Source: Blastococcus carthaginiensis
GTDB lineage: Bacteria > Actinomycetota > Actinomycetes > Mycobacteriales > Geodermatophilaceae
Assembly: GCF_030731085.1 (NCBI RefSeq)
Contig: NZ_JASNFN010000010.1
Span: 124,001 to 188,000 of the forward strand
Direction: 5' to 3'
DNA: 64,000 bases
Shown here in pieces: positions 52,828 to 60,979 of the stretch (position 1 is its first letter; every line of letters starts with the position of its first letter). The notes beneath the pieces were generated by a model. That model made no database searches, was not told the origin of the DNA, and saw only the letters and a program-made list of their open reading frames with translations. The translations under genes and the position numbers were made by a program.

Positions 52828-55377
52828 TCAGTCCTTGCGGCCGGCGTCGACCAGGCGGATCACCGCCGCGCCCTCCTCGTCGGAGGCCTCCAGGTCGACC
52901 TCGACGTCGAAGCCCCAGTCGTGGTCGCCCGCGGGGTCGTCGACGATCTGCCGCACCCGCCAGATCCCCGGCTCGGTCTTGTCCCAGATGAGCAGCGCCG
53001 GGCCGCGGGCGTCGCCGCCGGTGCGCACCTCGTCGTGCTCGGCGAAGTAGGCCTGCACCACCTCGCCCCAGCGCTCGGCGTCCCAGCCGGAGCCCTGGTC
53101 GAGCTCGCCCAGGTCGTACCAGCGGCGGCGGGCCCACAGCTCGACCCGGCGGAACAGCGCGTTGCGCACCATCGCGGTGAAGGCCCGCGCGTTGCCGGTG
53201 AGCGGCCGCGGCCGCGCCGGAACGGCGACCTCGGCCACCGGGCCGTCGTCCGGGTTCGTGAGCTGCTCCCACTCGTCGAGCAGGCTGGAGTCGACCTGGC
53301 GCACCAGCTCGCCGAGCCACTCGACCAGGTCGGTGACCTCCTCCGTGCGCGCCGCCGCGGGCACGCCCGAGCGCAGCGCCTTGAACGCGTCGGAGAGGTA
53401 GCGCAGCACCGCACCCTCGGCCCGGGTGAGGCCGTAGGTGTTGACCAGCTCGCGGAAGGTGAACGCCCGCTCCCACATCTCCCGGACCACCGACTTCGGC
53501 GACAGGTACGCGTCCGCGGCCCACGGGTTGCTCTGCCGGTAGACGTCGTAGGCGTGCCCGAGCAGCTCCTCCAGCGGCTTGGGGTAGCTGATCTCCTCGA
53601 GCAGCTCCATCCGCTCGTCGTACTCGATGCCCTCGGCCTTCATCTGCGCCACCGCCTCGCCCTTGGCCTTGTTCAGCTGCGCGGCGAGGATCTGGCGCGG
53701 GTCGTCGAGGGTGGCCTCGATGACGCTGACGACGTCGAGGGCGTACGTGTCCGACTCCGGGTCGAGCAGGTCGATGGCGGCGAGCGCGAAGGTGGACAGC
53801 GGCTGGTTGAGCGCGAAGTCCGGCGGGAGGTCGAGGGTCAGGTCGTAGCGGCGGCCGTCGGGCTCGGGTTCGGGCAGCCGCTCCAGGACGCCGGCCTGCA
53901 GCAGCGAGCGGGCGATGCCGATGGCGTCGCGGATCAGCCGCAGCTGCTTCGTGCGCGGCTCGTGGTTTTCGGTGAGCAGCCGGCGCATGGCCGCGAACGG
54001 GTCGCCCGGCCGGTCGACGACGTCGAGCACCATCGCCGTCGTCACCCGCATGTGGCTGGTCAGCTTCTCGGGCTCCCCCTCGACCAGCCGGTTCATCGTC
54101 GACTCGCTCCAGGGCACCATGCCCTCGGGCACCTTCTTGCGCACCAGCTTGCGGCGCTTCTTCGGGTCGTCGGCCACCTTGGCGAACTGCTTGAGGTTCT
54201 CCACCTCGTGCTCCGGCGCCTGGACGACGACGGTGCCGGCGGTGTCGTAGCCGGCCCGGCCGGCCCGCCCCGCGATCTGGTGGAACTCGCGAACCTGCAG
54301 CAGCCGGGTGCGGGTGCCGTCGTACTTGGAGAGCGCGGAGAAGACGACGGTGCGGATCGGCACGTTGATGCCCACGCCCAGGGTGTCGGTGCCGCAGATG
54401 ACCTTGAGCAGCCCGGCCTGCGCCAGCTGCTCCACCAGCCGCCGGTACTTGGGCAGCATGCCGGCGTGGTGGACCCCGATGCCGTGGCGGACCAGCCGCG
54501 ACAGCGTCGTCCCGAAGGCGGACGAGAAGCGGAACCCGCCGATCATGTCGGCGATCGCGGCCTTCTCCTCCTTGCTGCACACGTTGACGCTCATCAGCGC
54601 CTGGGCCCGCTCCAGCGCCGAGGCCTGGGTGAAGTGGACGACGTAGACCGGCGCCTGCTTCGTCTCCAGCAGCTCCTGGATGGTCTCGTGCATCGGCGTC
54701 GTCGCGTAGTAGTGGTGCAGCGGCACCGGGCGGACGGCGTTGGCCACCAGCGCGGTGGGCCGGCCGGTGCGGCGGGTCAGGTCCTCCCGGAGCGACGTGA
54801 CGTCGCCGAGGGTGGCGCTCATCAGCAGGAACTGCGCCCGCGGCAGCTCCAGCAGCGGCACCTGCCAGGCCCAACCGCGGTCGGGGTCGCCGTAGAAGTG
54901 GAACTCGTCCATGACGACGAGTCCGATGTCGGCCGCCGGCCCCTCGCGCAGCGCGATGTTGGCGAGCACCTCGGCGGTGCAGGCGATGATCGGGGCGTCC
55001 CGGTTGACCGCGGCGTCGCCGGTCAGCATGCCGACGTTCTGCGCGCCGAACACCCCGCAGAGCGCGAAGAACTTCTCGCTCACCAGGGCCTTGATCGGCG
55101 CCGTGTAGTAGCTGCGCCGACCGGCGGCCAGGGCCGCGTACTGGGCACCGGTGGCGACCAGCGACTTGCCGGAACCGGTCGGCGTCGCCAGGACGACGTT
55201 GGCGCCGCTGACCAGCTCGATCAGCGCCTCCTCCTGGGCCGGGTACAGCACGGTGCCGCGGGCCTCGGCCCAGGCGGCGAAGGCGGCGAACAGCGCGTCG
55301 GGGTCGCCACCGGTCGCGCGCAGCGCGGTGAGGTCGGCGGGGTCCTCGAGCAGGGGAGGGGCGGCGGTCGTGGTCAT
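52828..55377 (-). CDS. DEAD/DEAH-box RNA helicase (DUF3516 type)
   Basis: This is a superfamily 2 helicase of the Ski2/Mtr4-like actinobacterial group, probably acting in RNA processing or decay. The 849 residues show motif I ATPTGSGKSLVATG (about 60), motif II MDEFHFYGD, motif III MSATLGD, VHHAGMLPKYR, TDTLGVGINVP and the motif VI QIAGRAGRAGYDT. The C-terminal half (about 450-840) is the DUF3516 domain. The ATG at 55377 is chosen because homology begins there; a longer open frame to 56766 overlaps other genes. Confidence 0.93.
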   Translation of the reverse strand: MTTTAAPPLLEDPADLTALRATGGDPDALFAAFAAWAEARGTVLYPAQEEALIELVSGANVVLATPTGSGKSLVATGAQYAALAAGRRSYYTAPIKALVSEKFFALCGVFGAQNVGMLTGDAAVNRDAPIIACTAEVLANIALREGPAADIGLVVMDEFHFYGDPDRGWAWQVPLLELPRAQFLLMSATLGDVTSLREDLTRRTGRPTALVANAVRPVPLHHYYATTPMHETIQELLETKQAPVYVVHFTQASALERAQALMSVNVCSKEEKAAIADMIGGFRFSSAFGTTLSRLVRHGIGVHHAGMLPKYRRLVEQLAQAGLLKVICGTDTLGVGINVPIRTVVFSALSKYDGTRTRLLQVREFHQIAGRAGRAGYDTAGTVVVQAPEHEVENLKQFAKVADDPKKRRKLVRKKVPEGMVPWSESTMNRLVEGEPEKLTSHMRVTTAMVLDVVDRPGDPFAAMRRLLTENHEPRTKQLRLIRDAIGIARSLLQAGVLERLPEPEPDGRRYDLTLDLPPDFALNQPLSTFALAAIDLLDPESDTYALDVVSVIEATLDDPRQILAAQLNKAKGEAVAQMKAEGIEYDERMELLEEISYPKPLEELLGHAYDVYRQSNPWAADAYLSPKSVVREMWERAFTFRELVNTYGLTRAEGAVLRYLSDAFKALRSGVPAAARTEEVTDLVEWLGELVRQVDSSLLDEWEQLTNPDDGPVAEVAVPARPRPLTGNARAFTAMVRNALFRRVELWARRRWYDLGELDQGSGWDAERWGEVVQAYFAEHDEVRTGGDARGPALLIWDKTEPGIWRVRQIVDDPAGDHDWGFDVEVDLEASDEEGAAVIRLVDAGRKD

Positions 55378-55548
55378 CAGGTGCACCAGCGTGCCCGACG
55401 GGCTTCCGCTTCCCCGGACCCAGGGCCGGGGTCGCCTCCGTGTCCAGCAGACGATAACGATCCGGTAACGGAACCTCCGGATGTGTGTGACATGCGCCGT
55501 AACCGGAGAGGAAGGTGAACAACAGGTGAACGGAAGGTGGCTGAGACC

Positions 55549-55680
55549 ATGCATGAGCGTTTCTGCCCGGAATGCCGGTGGACCGTTGTGACCGACCCCG
55601 CGGGCCGTCGCCGGCTCGAGATGCGCTGGGTGCCGCTCGGCGCCGCGGCGGCCCACAGCCCGGTGGCGCGCGCCGCCTGA
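55549..55680 (+). CDS. very small CPEC-motif protein
   Basis: A 43-codon frame reads MHERFCPECRWTVVTDPAGR and ends in a Leu/Ala-rich tail. The CPEC pair suggests half of a zinc ribbon, perhaps completed by dimerisation. Support comes from GGAAGG about ten bases upstream of the ATG, and from a long terminator-like hairpin directly after the stop. Opposing evidence is its small size and lack of a recognised family. It lies between the divergent helicase and the SDR gene. Confidence 0.5.
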   Translation: MHERFCPECRWTVVTDPAGRRRLEMRWVPLGAAAAHSPVARAA

Positions 55681-55696
55681 GAAGATCACGGTCTCC

Positions 55697-55754
55697 CGAC
55701 CCGGGCGGGAGGAGAGGTGCACACCGACCTGCGCCTCCCCTCCCGCCCGGGTCG
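55697..55754 (+). terminator. long hairpin after the small CPEC gene
   Basis: The 21-nt arms 55697-55717 and 55734-55754 pair with one mismatch (16 perfect pairs, mismatch at 55713/55738, then four more) around a 16-nt loop. The stem begins CGACCCGGGCGGGAGG. It starts 17 bases after the stop of the 43-aa frame and ends about 100 bp before the SDR gene. Confidence 0.75.
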
Positions 55755-55857
55755 TGTGCTGTGCGGGTCCGGCGTCCGGGTCCGTCGCGGTTCCGGGTGC
55801 GGGAGGGCGGGTAGGCCGCCCCCGCCGCGAGCCGATCCCGACCAGGAAGGTGGACCC

Positions 55858-56715
55858 GTGTCCGAACCCCGTCCCGACTCCCAGCCCGCCCAGCAGCAGA
55901 GCACCCCGGGCACGCTCGGCGAGATGACGCCGAAGCCCGACCACGGCGAGGAGAGCTACCGGGGCTCCGGGAAGCTGACCGGCAAGGTCGCCGTGATCAC
56001 CGGCGGCGACAGCGGGATCGGCCGCGCCGTCGCGATCGCCTTCGCCCGCGAGGGTGCCGACGTCCTCATCTCCTACCTCGACGAGCACGAGGACGCGCAG
56101 GACACCGCCAAGTACGTCGAGCAGGCCGGTCGGAAGTGCGTGCTCGTGCCGGGGGACATCTCCGACCGGGCGCACGCCAAGACGATCATCCCGAAGGCGG
56201 TCGAGGAGTTCGGCCGGATCGACGTCCTGGTCAACAACGCCGCGTTCCAGATGAGCCACGACTCGCTCGAGGAGATCAGCGACGAGGAGTGGGACCACAC
56301 GCTCGCGACGAACCTCTCGGCGATGTTCACCCTCTGCAAGGACGCGCTCCCGCACATGCGGTCGGGTGCCTCGATCATCAACTCGTCGTCGGTGAACAGC
56401 GACAACCCCAGTCCGCAGCTCATCGCCTACGCCATGACCAAGGCAGCGATCGCCAACTTCACCGCGTCGCTGGCGCAGCTGTACGGCGAGAAGGGCATCC
56501 GGGCCAACAGCGTCGCGCCCGGACCGATCTGGACGCCGCTGATCCCCTCGACGATGCCCGAGGAGAAGGTGGAGAGCTTCGGCGGCAACACCCCGCTCGG
56601 GCGGGCGGGGCAGCCGGCCGAGCTGGCGCCGGTGTACGTGCTGCTGGCCAGCGACGCGGCGTCCTACGTCTCCGGGGCCCGCGTCGCCGTCACGGGCGGC
56701 CGCCCCATCCTGTGA
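55858..56715 (+). CDS. SDR family oxidoreductase, stress-type (YdaD/YhdF-like)
   Basis: This is a classical short-chain dehydrogenase, 285 residues. About 45 N-terminal residues (Pro/Gln-rich, with MTPKPDHGEESYRGSGKL) precede the Rossmann fold, as in the general-stress dehydrogenases of Bacillus. The cofactor motif TGGDSGIGRAVA, NNAA, catalytic Ser in INSSSVNS and YAMTK (Tyr-x3-Lys) are all present; VAPGPIWTPLIPSTMP follows. The substrate is unknown. The GTG start at 55858 has AGGAAGG upstream. It ends 13 bp before the palindromic cassette copy E. Confidence 0.93.
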   Translation: MSEPRPDSQPAQQQSTPGTLGEMTPKPDHGEESYRGSGKLTGKVAVITGGDSGIGRAVAIAFAREGADVLISYLDEHEDAQDTAKYVEQAGRKCVLVPGDISDRAHAKTIIPKAVEEFGRIDVLVNNAAFQMSHDSLEEISDEEWDHTLATNLSAMFTLCKDALPHMRSGASIINSSSVNSDNPSPQLIAYAMTKAAIANFTASLAQLYGEKGIRANSVAPGPIWTPLIPSTMPEEKVESFGGNTPLGRAGQPAELAPVYVLLASDAASYVSGARVAVTGGRPIL

Positions 56716-56727
56716 CTTCACCTCGAT

Positions 56728-56814
56728 GATCAGGTGACCTGATCGTTCCGGGTCCTGGCTCAGCACCGGTCGTGAGCCAGGACCCCTCGTGATCAGGTCA
56801 CCTGATCATTGCGG
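56728..56814. repeat. palindromic cassette, copy E (convergent junction SDR/Imm5-like)
   Basis: A 17-bp palindrome GATCAGGTGACCTGATC (56728-56744) precedes a 13-bp stem, GGGTCCTGGCTCA (56750-56762) with TGAGCCAGGACCC (56773-56785). Then come a second palindrome GATCAGGTCACCTGATC (56791-56807) and ATTGCGG. Copy D at 31564-31646 has the same stem, the second palindrome and ATTGCGG. Both copies sit between convergent genes, about 4-8 bp from the stop of the minus-strand gene. Confidence 0.88.
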
Positions 56815-56821
56815 CGGCCGC

Positions 56822-57337
56822 TCAGCAGTCGAAGACGGACCAGCAGATCTCGTTCCGCATCCGTTGGTCGTCCAGGACGAGGGCGCGGATCGCCTCGGGG
56901 AGCCGGTCCCGCTGCCACCGGCACTCGGCCCGCCCCGCGGCGTCGCTCCCGCCGTCGGGCGCCGCCGCACGCACCGCCTTGATGGCGTAGGCGGCGGCGC
57001 CGAGCTCGTGCGCCGCGACGTGCGCCACCGCACCGGCCTGCCCGGCGGCGTAGGCGGCGTACCGCGCTGCCCCGCGCAGGTCCCTGGCCGCGCCCATCGC
57101 GTGGCCTCCGGCTGCACGGGCCCGCATCATCGCGGTCTCGTCGCGGGTCCAGGCGCGGGCGGCCTCGATCGCCGCACGAGGCCGGTGATCGTCGGGACGC
57201 ACCGCCTCGAAGAGCTCGAGGACGTGCTCCGCGCACGACGCCGCCCACAGGGCGAGGAGGTGGTGATCGGCGTCGGTGAGGGTCCCGCCACGGCGGATGG
57301 TCACGAATCGGGGGTCCCGGACCGCCGGCAGGATCAT
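56822..57337 (-). CDS. Imm5-like putative immunity protein
   Basis: The 171-residue all-helical protein matches the imm-5-like type often found in actinobacteria. Visible are IRRGGTLTDADHHLLALWAA, CAEHVLELFE, PRAAIEAARAW, an Ala-rich helical middle with HVAAHELGAAAYAIKAV, and a WQRDRLPEAIRALVL-type end. In polymorphic toxin systems such proteins neutralise toxins; no toxin gene is nearby, so it is an orphan. The start is ATG 57337 with TAGACG eight bases upstream, so it may be leaderless. Its true function is unknown. Confidence 0.65.
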   Translation of the reverse strand: MILPAVRDPRFVTIRRGGTLTDADHHLLALWAASCAEHVLELFEAVRPDDHRPRAAIEAARAWTRDETAMMRARAAGGHAMGAARDLRGAARYAAYAAGQAGAVAHVAAHELGAAAYAIKAVRAAAPDGGSDAAGRAECRWQRDRLPEAIRALVLDDQRMRNEICWSVFDC

Positions 57338-57345
57338 GGTGGCAA

Positions 57346-57351
57346 CGTCTA
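57346..57351 (-). promoter_or_regulatory. -10 element for leaderless Imm5-like gene
   Basis: On the minus strand TAGACG ends eight bases before the ATG at 57337, without a ribosome site. Confidence 0.4.
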
Positions 57352-57407
57352 CCACCGGCTCCGCGCCGGGGACGTCCCTCCCGCTCCCGCGGTACCGCAC
57401 GCGTCGA

Positions 57408-58304
57408 TCAGGGCAGTGCGCGGGCGAGGCCGGCGACGTGCTGCGGCCGGACCCGGCAGCAGCCACCGACCAGCCGCGCGCCGTCCGCGATCCACCCGGG
57501 GACGGCGTCCGGGGCGATCCCCGGGCTGCCGGTCCACCCCCGCGCGACGGCGTCCCAGCCCTCGCCGCTGTTCGGGTAGACGACGACCGGCTTCCCGGTG
57601 CGGGACGCCTGGGTCACCGCCGGGCCGACGGCGGTCGGCGCCGTGCAGTTGACGCCGACCGCGATCACGGCGTCGACGTCCGCGGCCATCGCGAACACCT
57701 CGGACGCCGGCTCGCCCCGCCGGGTGCGGACCACGCCGTCGTCGTCCACCACCGTGGTCAGCGACAGCCACACGGGCACGCCGAGCGCCTGCGCCTCCAG
57801 CAGCAGCGCCTCGGCCTCCGCAGCCGCGGGCACCGTCTCGCAGGCGAGCACGTCGGCCCCGGCCTCGGCGAGCAGCTCCATGCGCGGCCGGTGGAACGCG
57901 CGCAGCGCGGCGACGCCAACCGGGTCCGCGTAGGCCCCGGTGTACTCCGAGCCGTCGGCGAGCATCGCGCCGTAGGGGCCGACCGAGCCCGCGACCCAGC
58001 CCTCGCCCTGCCCCTCCCGGGCCAGCGCGACCGACGACGCGATCAGCCGCCGCGCCTCGGCCGCGCCCACGCCCGCGGCGGCGAACCCCTCGACCGTCGC
58101 CTGGTAGCTCGCCGTCGTCGCCACCTGGGCGCCGGCCGCGGCGAACGCGGCGTGCGCGGCCACGACCGCCGCCGGGTCGTCGCGCAGCAGCCGGGCGGAC
58201 CACAGCGCGGAGGAGACGTCGTGCCCCCGCGCCTCGAGCTCGGTGGACAGGCCGCCGTCCAGCACGACCGGTCCGGCAGCGAGCGCAGCGGCGAGATCGG
58301 GCAT
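57408..58304 (-). CDS. mmuM: homocysteine S-methyltransferase
   Basis: This enzyme transfers a methyl group from S-methylmethionine (or SAM) to homocysteine, giving methionine. The 298-residue barrel has the zinc cysteines in VGVNCTAP and VGGCCRV, plus DGGLSTELEARG at the start and CETVPAAAEAEALL. The length and motifs fit MmuM. The ATG at 58304 is chosen, with GGGAGGATGG just upstream; ATG 58313 is an alternative. No dedicated S-methylmethionine permease is visible next to it. Confidence 0.9.
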   Translation of the reverse strand: MPDLAAALAAGPVVLDGGLSTELEARGHDVSSALWSARLLRDDPAAVVAAHAAFAAAGAQVATTASYQATVEGFAAAGVGAAEARRLIASSVALAREGQGEGWVAGSVGPYGAMLADGSEYTGAYADPVGVAALRAFHRPRMELLAEAGADVLACETVPAAAEAEALLLEAQALGVPVWLSLTTVVDDDGVVRTRRGEPASEVFAMAADVDAVIAVGVNCTAPTAVGPAVTQASRTGKPVVVYPNSGEGWDAVARGWTGSPGIAPDAVPGWIADGARLVGGCCRVRPQHVAGLARALP

Positions 58305-58336
58305 GGCGACCATCCTCCCGCGGTACCTGCGCACCC

Positions 58337-58810
58337 ATGGTCTTCATCTGGAGCAGTGGCTGGGGTCCCCGCCGTCGCAGGCCGCGCTACGGCGGCTACC
58401 GCGGGCACTACGCCGGGCACTACGGGCGAGGCCCCGGCTACGGCCACGGCCGCCGCCGGGACGACTCGTGCCTGCGCGACCTGCTGTTCCTCAACACCGG
58501 CTGCTGCCTGGCCAACGCCATCGGCTGCGGGATGGACCTGCTGCTGGTCGCGCCCCGCTCGCTGCCGGCCATCCGTGCGGGGCAGCGGGGAAGCGGCGCC
58601 GCGGCGCGGCTCGTCGCGGGCGTCCGCTACTACCAGCGGGAGATCAGCCCGCGGCGCCGGCCGTGCTGCCGGTACACCCCCACCTGCTCGGCGTACGCGA
58701 TCGAGGCGCTGGAGGCCCACGGCGCCCCGCGCGGCTCCTGGCTGGCGGTCCGCCGGCTCGCGCGCTGCCGGCCCGGCGCCGCCGGTGGTGCCGACCCGGT
58801 ACCGGCCTGA
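58337..58810 (+). CDS. yidD: YidD-like membrane protein insertion efficiency factor with N-terminal extension
   Basis: YidD assists YidC/Sec-dependent membrane protein insertion. The typical domain occupies about residues 95-150 of 157: VRYYQREISPRRR, CCRYTPTCSAYAIEALEAHG, WLAVRRLARCRP. An unusual N-terminal part has a Gly/Tyr/His/Arg-rich stretch (about 10-45) and a Cys-rich hydrophobic segment (LRDLLFLNTGCCLANAIGCG). Normal YidD is 70-110 residues and encoded next to rnpA and yidC. Here it is displaced and probably a second copy. The start is ATG at 58337. Confidence 0.82.
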   Translation: MVFIWSSGWGPRRRRPRYGGYRGHYAGHYGRGPGYGHGRRRDDSCLRDLLFLNTGCCLANAIGCGMDLLLVAPRSLPAIRAGQRGSGAAARLVAGVRYYQREISPRRRPCCRYTPTCSAYAIEALEAHGAPRGSWLAVRRLARCRPGAAGGADPVPA

Positions 58811-58833
58811 CCCCGCGCCGCCGCGCCCTCGCC

Positions 58834-58839
58834 TACGGT
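58834..58839 (+). promoter_or_regulatory. -10 element for leaderless arfB
   Basis: TACGGT at 58834-58839 ends six bases before the GTG at 58846; no ribosome site lies between. Confidence 0.45.
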
Positions 58840-58845
58840 CGGCCG

Positions 58846-59313
58846 GTGAACCGCGTCGGCCAGACTGTGCCGGTGCCCGGGACCGACGACGCCTCCGGTG
58901 ACCTGCCGGTCACCGGATCCCTCGTCGTGCCCGCGGCCGCCCAGTCCTGGCGGTTCTCCCGCAGCTCGGGACCGGGCGGGCAGGGCGTCAACACCGCCGA
59001 CTCGCGGGTCGAGCTCTCGGTGCGCCCGCTCGACCTGCCGGGGTTGAGCGATCCGCAGCGGGCACGGCTGGCGTCCCGGCTCGGCAGCCGGCTGGTCGAC
59101 GGCGTCCTCACCATCGCCGCCAGCGAGCACCGCCAGCAGCTGCGCAACCGGCAGGCGGCCCGCGAGCGGCTGGCCGCGGTGCTGCGGGCCGCGCTGGCCC
59201 CGCCGGCGCCGGCGCGGCGGCGCACCAAGCCCACGCGGGGCTCCCAGGAGCGCCGGATCTCGGCGAAGAAGCAGCGCGGTCAGCTCAAGAAGCAGCGCCG
59301 GAACTGGGACTGA
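58846..59313 (+). CDS. arfB: alternative ribosome-rescue factor B (peptidyl-tRNA hydrolase)
   Basis: ArfB releases peptides from ribosomes stalled on messages without a stop codon. The 155 residues have the catalytic loop SRSSGPGGQGVNTADSRVEL with the GGQ motif (about residue 45). They end in a long basic tail (KKQRGQLKKQRRNWD) that would enter the empty mRNA channel. The GTG at 58846 is preceded by a -10 box at six bases, so the message may be leaderless. It is convergent with the esterase gene. Confidence 0.92.
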   Translation: MNRVGQTVPVPGTDDASGDLPVTGSLVVPAAAQSWRFSRSSGPGGQGVNTADSRVELSVRPLDLPGLSDPQRARLASRLGSRLVDGVLTIAASEHRQQLRNRQAARERLAAVLRAALAPPAPARRRTKPTRGSQERRISAKKQRGQLKKQRRNWD

Positions 59314-59331
59314 CGCGCGCGCCCCGCCGCG

Positions 59332-60231
59332 TCAGCCGGCGAGGACCTCGGCCATCACCCGCCGGGCCCGCCGGCCCTCGGGCACCGGCAGCAGCGGGTG
59401 CACGTGGACCAGGCCCTCCTCCTCGTGGTGGTCGACCGGCACGCCGGCCGCACGGGCGCGGTCGACCAGCAGCCGGGTGTCCGGGCTGGTGATGTCGCGG
59501 GTGCCGCTGAAGACGGTGAGCGGGCCGAGCCCGGCCAGCTCCCCGAAGAGCGGGCTGACCAGGGGATCGGTCAGCGGCAGCTCGCCCCGCCAGAGCTCGA
59601 TCGCCGCCCGGGTGCCGGGGCGGGCCAGCCAGGGGTCCCGCGGCTCGACCAGGTCGATCTCCGGGTTGGCGAGGGTCAGGTCCAGCGCGGGGGAGACGAG
59701 CACCGTCCGGTGCAGCGGTGGCACGCCCCGGTCGCGGAGCAGCAGGGCGGCGGACAGCGCGATCTGGCCGCCGGCCGAATCGCCCATCGCGGTGACCCGC
59801 CCGGCGCCGTGCCGGTCGACCAGCGCGGCGATCAGGTCGGCCACCTGGGGCACCACCGTCGCCGCCGTCCCCACGGGCGCCAGCGGGTAGACGGGCACGG
59901 TGATCGCGGCGCCGCTGCGGGCGGCGAGCCGGGCGACCAGGCGCCAGTGCAGCGGGTGGATCTGGTTCACCCAGGCACCCCCGTGCACGTACACGGCGGC
60001 GCGGTCCGGCGTCCGGTCCCGGGGCAGGACGCGGTAGACCGGCCAGCCGGTGGCGTGGTGGACGTCCACCTCGACCTCCACCGGGCCGAGCCCGCGGTGT
60101 GGCCCGTACGGCACCGGGCGCAGCAGGCGGTCCTGCACTCCCTGCAGCAGCAGCTCCGGGCGCTCGAACTCCTTCCGGAAGCCGAGCAGGCGGAGCAGCG
60201 GGGGCAGCAGGCGGCTGGCCGGGCTGGGCAC
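59332..60231 (-). CDS. alpha/beta hydrolase (HSL-type esterase/lipase)
   Basis: This 299-residue carboxylesterase belongs to the hormone-sensitive-lipase group. The oxyanion motif HGGAWVNQ, the nucleophile elbow GDSAGGQIALS, the acid near SGTRDITSPD and the catalytic His in GLVHVHPLLP are all visible. The substrate is unknown. The GTG at 60231 has CGGAGG upstream and is preferred to the longer frame at 60300. It is on the minus strand, downstream of the GNAT gene (32 bp). Confidence 0.9.
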   Translation of the reverse strand: MPSPASRLLPPLLRLLGFRKEFERPELLLQGVQDRLLRPVPYGPHRGLGPVEVEVDVHHATGWPVYRVLPRDRTPDRAAVYVHGGAWVNQIHPLHWRLVARLAARSGAAITVPVYPLAPVGTAATVVPQVADLIAALVDRHGAGRVTAMGDSAGGQIALSAALLLRDRGVPPLHRTVLVSPALDLTLANPEIDLVEPRDPWLARPGTRAAIELWRGELPLTDPLVSPLFGELAGLGPLTVFSGTRDITSPDTRLLVDRARAAGVPVDHHEEEGLVHVHPLLPVPEGRRARRVMAEVLAG

Positions 60232-60263
60232 GGGACCTCCGGTTCGACGGGTCTGGGAAGCGG

Positions 60264-60926
60264 TCAGCTGAGCGACAGCGGTTCGCGCACGAGCACCCAC
60301 AGCGGCAGCTCGTCGTCGCTGGTGCGGGTGGTCTCGGTGACCTGGAAGCCGAAGCCGCGGAAGAAGCGCACGTTGGCCCAGCCGAACACCGCCGCGGCGG
60401 CCGACGTCCTCTCCGCGTCGCAGCGCACCAGCACCGGCGCGAGCACGGCAGCGGCCAGCCCCCTGCGCCGGGACGACGGCCGCACACCCAGGTGCCGCAG
60501 CCGCCAGTGCGGCCGGTCGGGCAGCGCCGCGGTCACCAGCGCCTCGGTCTCGGCGACCACCCGGGCGCGGTCGGCCGACAGGTAGGGCAGTTCGCGGGCC
60601 AGGGCGGCCCGCACGTCATCCGGCAGGGGGCGGGTGCCGGGCGCACCGGCCGGCGGCTCCCAGACGGCGACGGCGTCGCGGTCCTCGGTCACCCAGGCGG
60701 CGCCGGTGGCCACCCCGCGGTGTGCGGCGTCGAGCTCGTGCAGCCGGGTGAGCCGCTGCATGCGGCCGTCGTCCGGCAGCGCCCACCGGGTCCAGCGGGA
60801 GTCGGCCAGGGCGACGGTGAGGGTCGCGGCGATCGCCGGGACGTCGCGCTGCTCGGCCACCCGGACGTCGGGGCCGGGTTCGTCGGGGTCGTCGATCCGC
60901 CGGACGATCGGGCCTGGGGGAGTCAC
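60264..60926 (-). CDS. GNAT family N-acetyltransferase
   Basis: This is a predicted acetyl-CoA-dependent acetyltransferase of 220 residues. The pyrophosphate-binding loop is seen in HLGVRPSSRRRGLAAAVL (about 145-165), after an N-terminal helical half. The acceptor is unknown. The start is the GTG at 60926, just after a glycine-rich non-homologous stretch; no strong ribosome site is seen. It is divergent from the SnoaL-like gene. Confidence 0.85.
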   Translation of the reverse strand: MTPPGPIVRRIDDPDEPGPDVRVAEQRDVPAIAATLTVALADSRWTRWALPDDGRMQRLTRLHELDAAHRGVATGAAWVTEDRDAVAVWEPPAGAPGTRPLPDDVRAALARELPYLSADRARVVAETEALVTAALPDRPHWRLRHLGVRPSSRRRGLAAAVLAPVLVRCDAERTSAAAAVFGWANVRFFRGFGFQVTETTRTSDDELPLWVLVREPLSLS

Positions 60927-60979
60927 CCCCGAATCCCACCACGGCCGCCGGCACCGTCGACGGCGGCCGCCGGTGGGCC

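Noticed and set aside
52570..55518. Open reading frame of 982 codons antisense to the helicase gene
   Set aside because: No recognisable domain and skewed composition; the helicase on the other strand has all its motifs.
52828..56766. 1312-residue version of the helicase starting at 56766
   Set aside because: The extra N-terminal part is antisense to the SDR gene and low complexity; helicase homology starts at the ATG at 55377.
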